From Mucilaginibacter paludis DSM 18603 (GTDB taxonomy: Bacteria; Bacteroidota; Bacteroidia; Sphingobacteriales; Sphingobacteriaceae): a DNA stretch of 64,000 nucleotides. The DNA is taken from contig NZ_CM001403.1 of NCBI RefSeq assembly GCF_000166195.2, forward strand, positions 2,622,432 through 2,686,431, in the 5' to 3' direction. This document shows, piece after piece, positions 60,148 through 64,000 of this stretch (positions are counted from its first letter, which is position 1; every line of letters starts with the position of its first letter). Below the pieces are notes generated by a model. It was not told where the DNA came from and searched no databases. It saw only the letters and a program-made list of their open reading frames with translations. A program made the position numbers and the translations under genes.

Positions 60148-61983
60148 TTATTTACCAATAAACAAGCTGAAATAATCGGCTAATTTGTCTGTTAAGGGCT
60201 CCATACGCCCGTAAACTGTAACCACTTTAGCGCTACTGCCGTCATCATTTAATCGGTGCAATGCGGTATAAAAAGGTGAGTTTCTATGATTTGCATAGTA
60301 TATGTGCTTCCCTGCCCATAAAAATCCTGAATTTAAGGGGGCGATGTATTGTTCTCCCGATGGTGAATCAGCCCAATTAGCTTTATTGTACAACACAGTG
60401 AGTTTTTGCGTTTCGGCGTTAAAATTGTAAATGGTATTAAGATTAGTTGCGTTTGACCTGGTAACAATAAGCAGGTTATTGCCATGCGAAGCATCGGCCA
60501 TAGTTGACACAACAAAATCAGTATATGGTATTAAACCAAGCGGCACCAACTGGCTTACTTTACTCCCCTTTTTTACATATCGCACCTCTTTTAAACTGCT
60601 TGGGTCAACTTGATATTGAGGAGCACCAACAACGCTGTAAAAAATGTAGTCTTTCCCAAATTTCAGGTCATAACCGTTAGCATCACCAAGGAGACCTTTC
60701 TGCAGGGTTAAAACTGGAGAGGTAGCTGATACATCGCCGGTGTAGTAATCGTCGCTAATACCCATTTTAAGATAAATGGTGTTACCATCTATGGATATTT
60801 GCTGGCCCGGAGTATAATGAATAGAAGCAGAGGAGTATTGACTTGTGGGATCGGGATAGAAATTGTTGTAAGCGGGCACGCTAAACGTTTGGCTCCAGAC
60901 AGGTGCCGGGGTGCCCGAACCACTGCTGTAATTGAACTTCATTAATTTATATTCAGCCGGGAAGGGGTACGCCGAGGATGTAAGATAATATCCATTGTGC
61001 TGATTATCGTTAACTACATAGTTGTATATTGAGTAAGCTTGTATTCCCTGTTGGTTTGTGCGTGATAACTCGGGGTAAAAAGGAGGGCTGTTATAATATT
61101 GTGGATTTGGAGGAAATGGAGCACTATTCATCTGGTATACCAGGCTCGTTTGCGACGAACCGGTATTTGTCAGCCCTTTTATAAACCTTTCTGCACTAAT
61201 CTCGTCCTGGTAAGTAACATCTGAGAATGCATACGATGGGGTCATCCAGTAAATGTGCCCGTCTTCAAACGGGTCAACTTTCGACACCGTATATTGGATA
61301 GGCAGCGAGTTTAAGCCGCCGGAAGTAACTTGTATGGGCCCGCTGTCAGACAGATCCGGCACCACCACCTTAAGCTCGTTAGCCGTCGCGTTGATTATTT
61401 TACCCGAACTGGTCCCGTTAAAAGTTACAGAGTTAAGATCATAAGGGATGGAAAAGTTTTTTCCTTTTATGATAATAGTATCACCCTCATAAGCTCCGGC
61501 AGGGGTTATGCTGGTGATGGAAGGCTGTGTTCCGCCTACAATGGTAATTTGCTGGTTAAAGCTTGTGGCCTGGCCTAATGCAAAACCAACGCTTAACGTA
61601 CCGCTTTGCGCTCCCTTTGGAACGACTACGGATAATTTGTTTGAAGAGGCCGAAATTACCTTAAACGATATTGTGGCAACTGAAACAAGGTTTTTTTCCG
61701 GCGTGGTATTAAAATTATCTCCGTTAATGCTCAGCGTATCGCCTATGTTCAAAACTGTTTTGCTTAAGCTGCTGATGGTTACCACCGGCACTACTTCAGT
61801 CTCCTTTTTTTTGCATGCTGCCTGTAATAAGATTACGAGTAATAAAAACGCGTAATTTGATGCCCGGCGTTTAAATAAAATATCATAAACGTATGTAAAT
61901 AAGGCAAATATAATCTCTAAATGCACAGACAATTTTGCCGGCATACAAGATACCTGGTTACTTAGTGTGTTTGTCTTTTTCAT
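60148..61983 (-). CDS. IPT/TIG-domain lipoprotein
   Basis: A 611-residue lipoprotein with an unusually long leader; the lipobox is LLQAAC at about residue 57, so a start later than ATG 61983 (for example codon 14) is possible. Two IPT/TIG domains follow (VVTISSLSKTVLNIGDTLSI and PSITSITPAGAYEGDTIIIK), then a beta-propeller-like C-terminal part (NGYYLTSSAYPF, IYYANHRNSPFYTALHRL). Such proteins often bind glycans at the surface. The start overlaps the preceding stop by 4 nt. Confidence 0.82.
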   Translation of the reverse strand: MKKTNTLSNQVSCMPAKLSVHLEIIFALFTYVYDILFKRRASNYAFLLLVILLQAACKKKETEVVPVVTISSLSKTVLNIGDTLSINGDNFNTTPEKNLVSVATISFKVISASSNKLSVVVPKGAQSGTLSVGFALGQATSFNQQITIVGGTQPSITSITPAGAYEGDTIIIKGKNFSIPYDLNSVTFNGTSSGKIINATANELKVVVPDLSDSGPIQVTSGGLNSLPIQYTVSKVDPFEDGHIYWMTPSYAFSDVTYQDEISAERFIKGLTNTGSSQTSLVYQMNSAPFPPNPQYYNSPPFYPELSRTNQQGIQAYSIYNYVVNDNQHNGYYLTSSAYPFPAEYKLMKFNYSSGSGTPAPVWSQTFSVPAYNNFYPDPTSQYSSASIHYTPGQQISIDGNTIYLKMGISDDYYTGDVSATSPVLTLQKGLLGDANGYDLKFGKDYIFYSVVGAPQYQVDPSSLKEVRYVKKGSKVSQLVPLGLIPYTDFVVSTMADASHGNNLLIVTRSNATNLNTIYNFNAETQKLTVLYNKANWADSPSGEQYIAPLNSGFLWAGKHIYYANHRNSPFYTALHRLNDDGSSAKVVTVYGRMEPLTDKLADYFSLFIGK

Positions 61984-63692
61984 AAGATATAGTAAAGTTG
62001 TGCGCTTTGTAAAATAAAATTTGGATTAACGTAGGCATCAGAACTGTAATATACGTAAGGCCCAAATGACCCGCTATCACCCTTGTAAGGTGTGCCGGGC
62101 AATAACCCCATGATATAAAGCGTACCCGAATTGCCGGCAGTAAAAGGCATAGCAATCGGTTTATCATTGCTGCCTGTCTGGAACAGCGGGACGGTAGAAC
62201 CTGCCGCCGTGACGTATAAATTTTGCGTAAGCAGGTTGGGTTTTAAGGCTATATAGTCATTTGCCTGTCCATAAGTAACCGCATTTGCCAATATAGGTCC
62301 TGTTGGGCTGCCGATATGCACATCTACCTGGGTGCTGCCACCTAAAATATTTATTATCCTAAGCTTAAATAAATTAGCATCGGGCGCCAGATCGTTTTCC
62401 AGTACAAGGTGCCCCAATGATTGGGATGTGGTATTATCAGGCAACAAACAAACAGTGTATGAGCCAACCTGAAAATCGTAATTAAACTGGTGGTAGTTTG
62501 GAGAGTAAACTCTGCCTGGCGTTACGTTAATAGAGTACTGACCCGGCTGAAAATAACTGGTATAGGATATGCGCTGCAACATACTGGTGGGGCTGCCACC
62601 GTTTGCCAAAGTATTAGCAAGATGGATATCTTCCCCGCCGGTGGGGCTTATTGGCCACCTCAAAACATTGATAACCGATTGATTAAACCTGACATCTAAA
62701 CCAGAAGCATTGCCTGACAGAAACCCGATAAATCCAGGAACATTATAAGCATCGTTAATAACCTTAACCAAAGCAGCTGTACTTGCATTACCAGGATAAG
62801 ACAGCGACGAAACTGTAAGTTCCTTTAAACTCGACGGGTCGCCATCATGCATCGCGTACACCTTTGGCCTGGGTTGTTTTCCTTTTATAAAGTTGGTTAT
62901 ATCACCTACGGCAAAAAAAGAATAGTTTTTGCCATCGTCAAGCTGAAAGGGCTTAAAACTGAGCTGTACCTGGGGCGCAGAGTAGCTGGATATTTGTAAC
63001 GAGAAATTTTTTAATCCTTTCTGGGTAACATTGTAGGTATCAGATGCCCGGGCCGGTTGTGCAGTGGTATAAAAGTAGATGGGCATTAATGATACCGATG
63101 TACCCTGTCCAATGTTAGGCGAAACGCTAAGGCGGATATCTGACGAACCTGCTATACAGTTAAATAACCTGATACCGGTAGTTCCGTCAAAAGGGTGATA
63201 AACATCTTCCGGGTAGTATATAAGCTTGGGCACTATGGTGTTTACGGGTGTATATACTGTGTCGTAAGCTGCAAATGTGCTGAACACAATATAACTGGTA
63301 TTGGGCTTAAACTGGAAGGTACTATTGTCAGGAGCGTTGGCAAATTTTGTTTTAACAACAGCGTCGCTGATATTGATAAGTTTACTATTTGCCTGTCCTT
63401 CGTTTGGATTAAACGCACTTGACGATGGATAGTATTTACTTAAGCTGAATTGCTTGACAGCCTCTCTGGGCAAGCCGTCAACAGCAAAAGTAAGGGTGCT
63501 GTCATAGGCAAATGTATTAAAGAAATGAAATTGCGAAGGAACTTCTGCAGTGGAATCCACATGAGTAAACAGCCTGCTGTCTTTTTTGCAGCCGGTTAAA
63601 GTTACACTGGCGCAAAGCCACATTAAACCTATTGCAGCACATAAGAAATGCGCACCGCTTATTTTGAACAATGCTTTTAAATGTTTTTTCAT
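61980..63692 (-). CDS. DUF4397-domain lipoprotein
   Basis: A 570-residue lipoprotein (lipobox TLTGC at about residue 35) with two DUF4397-like regions (FHFFNTFAYDSTLTFAVDG; LFKLRIINILGGSTQVDVHI). Start overlaps the upstream gene stop (TAATG) and its own stop overlaps the IPT/TIG gene, so the three are tightly coupled. Confidence 0.78.
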   Translation of the reverse strand: MKKHLKALFKISGAHFLCAAIGLMWLCASVTLTGCKKDSRLFTHVDSTAEVPSQFHFFNTFAYDSTLTFAVDGLPREAVKQFSLSKYYPSSSAFNPNEGQANSKLINISDAVVKTKFANAPDNSTFQFKPNTSYIVFSTFAAYDTVYTPVNTIVPKLIYYPEDVYHPFDGTTGIRLFNCIAGSSDIRLSVSPNIGQGTSVSLMPIYFYTTAQPARASDTYNVTQKGLKNFSLQISSYSAPQVQLSFKPFQLDDGKNYSFFAVGDITNFIKGKQPRPKVYAMHDGDPSSLKELTVSSLSYPGNASTAALVKVINDAYNVPGFIGFLSGNASGLDVRFNQSVINVLRWPISPTGGEDIHLANTLANGGSPTSMLQRISYTSYFQPGQYSINVTPGRVYSPNYHQFNYDFQVGSYTVCLLPDNTTSQSLGHLVLENDLAPDANLFKLRIINILGGSTQVDVHIGSPTGPILANAVTYGQANDYIALKPNLLTQNLYVTAAGSTVPLFQTGSNDKPIAMPFTAGNSGTLYIMGLLPGTPYKGDSGSFGPYVYYSSDAYVNPNFILQSAQLYYIL

Positions 63693-64000
63693 TAGTTGGT
63701 TGCTTTTGAAATAAAATTGGAGTGCTTAACCATTATTAATCTTATTTTTTTAGCCGGATCATTGGTATTTAATAAGCCCGCAGCAACAAGAGTATAGGTA
63801 CCCGGGGCCGGCAGCGTTTTAAACGGCGGAGAAAGAGAACCAACCAGCTTTGTGGCTAAACTATCCTTACGGGCAGCGCTTAAACGCGCGTTAAACTTAG
63901 TTGGGGGGATAAACGTATCGTAACTCATTCTTGAATTGCTGCCTAAAAACTTGTAAGGCACCTCCTGATCATTAACAGCGTAATAACCCATGTTTACTTC
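63692..64000 (-). CDS. C-terminal part of a DUF4397-like protein, cut by window end
   Basis: The last 102 codons of a gene that continues beyond position 64000; the frame stays open through the edge. The tail reads PGTYTLVAAGLLNTNDPAKK, like the C-terminal DUF4397 strand region. First visible gene of the lipoprotein-TonB operon. Confidence 0.6.
   Translation of the reverse strand, partial: EVNMGYYAVNDQEVPYKFLGSNSRMSYDTFIPPTKFNARLSAARKDSLATKLVGSLSPPFKTLPAPGTYTLVAAGLLNTNDPAKKIRLIMVKHSNFISKATN

Overview
This 64 kb window looks like a chromosomal segment of a Bacteroidota member, most likely Sphingobacteriaceae and probably close to Mucilaginibacter. The support is a SusC/SusD pair, FecR anti-sigma proteins, CarboxypepD-regulatory TonB receptors, many DUF4397 lipoproteins, an RND pump fused to TolC, and repeated Bacteroidota-type -7 boxes (TAnnTTTG). 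Genus is inferred from gene content and style, not from a marker-gene search.

Layout. 0-9 kb: an Rpn-type nuclease with a duplicated tail, trmO, an RRM protein, parC, then two small toxin-antitoxin modules whose toxins are both broken while the antitoxins remain open. 9-14 kb: hflX and a trpE-trpG-trpC operon, preceded by a Trp-Trp leader peptide and a terminator hairpin (transcription attenuation). 14-22 kb: a SusC/SusD/DUF4397 nutrient-uptake operon divergent from a DeoR regulator and an NagX-like acyltransferase. 22-28 kb: AraC-SDR and SDR-TetR pairs, a LuxR remnant, and a decaying sigma/FecR pair. 28-37 kb: a six-gene efflux operon (adaptor, RND-TolC fusion, beta-barrel, DUF2147, LytS/LytTR two-component system).

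37.4-51 kb is the most interesting part: a large RNA-repair / Ro-ribonucleoprotein locus. It holds a WYL regulator with a coupled 49-residue ORF, an unknown protein, the RNA ligase rtcB, the Ro60 (TROVE-vWA) protein, an array of seven Y-RNA-like ncRNA units, and two overlapping RlaP-type nucleotidyltransferases. A related inverted-repeat operator (CGCAANNNCAYTGCG) lies before WYL/unknown gene, rtcB and Ro60. At least four array units carry circularly permuted tRNA-like modules (T-arm, tiny capped acceptor, D-arm); one unit has none. Between rtcB and Ro60 sits about 5.5 kb of accessory DNA: a HEPN-like protein, a SLATT/DUF4231-type membrane protein, zinc-knuckle proteins, a serine hydrolase, pseudogenes, two repeat families and a second copy of the rtcB 3' end.

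51-64 kb: an AraC regulator and AhpD-like protein, then a long minus-strand operon of DUF4397, IPT/TIG and other lipoproteins ending in a TonB receptor and an orphan FecR; the first gene runs off the window end.

Two themes recur: duplicated 3' ends of genes bordering inserted DNA, and short GC-rich palindromes that sit at gene ends and in places have become coding sequence (rtcB N-terminus, trpG C-terminus).
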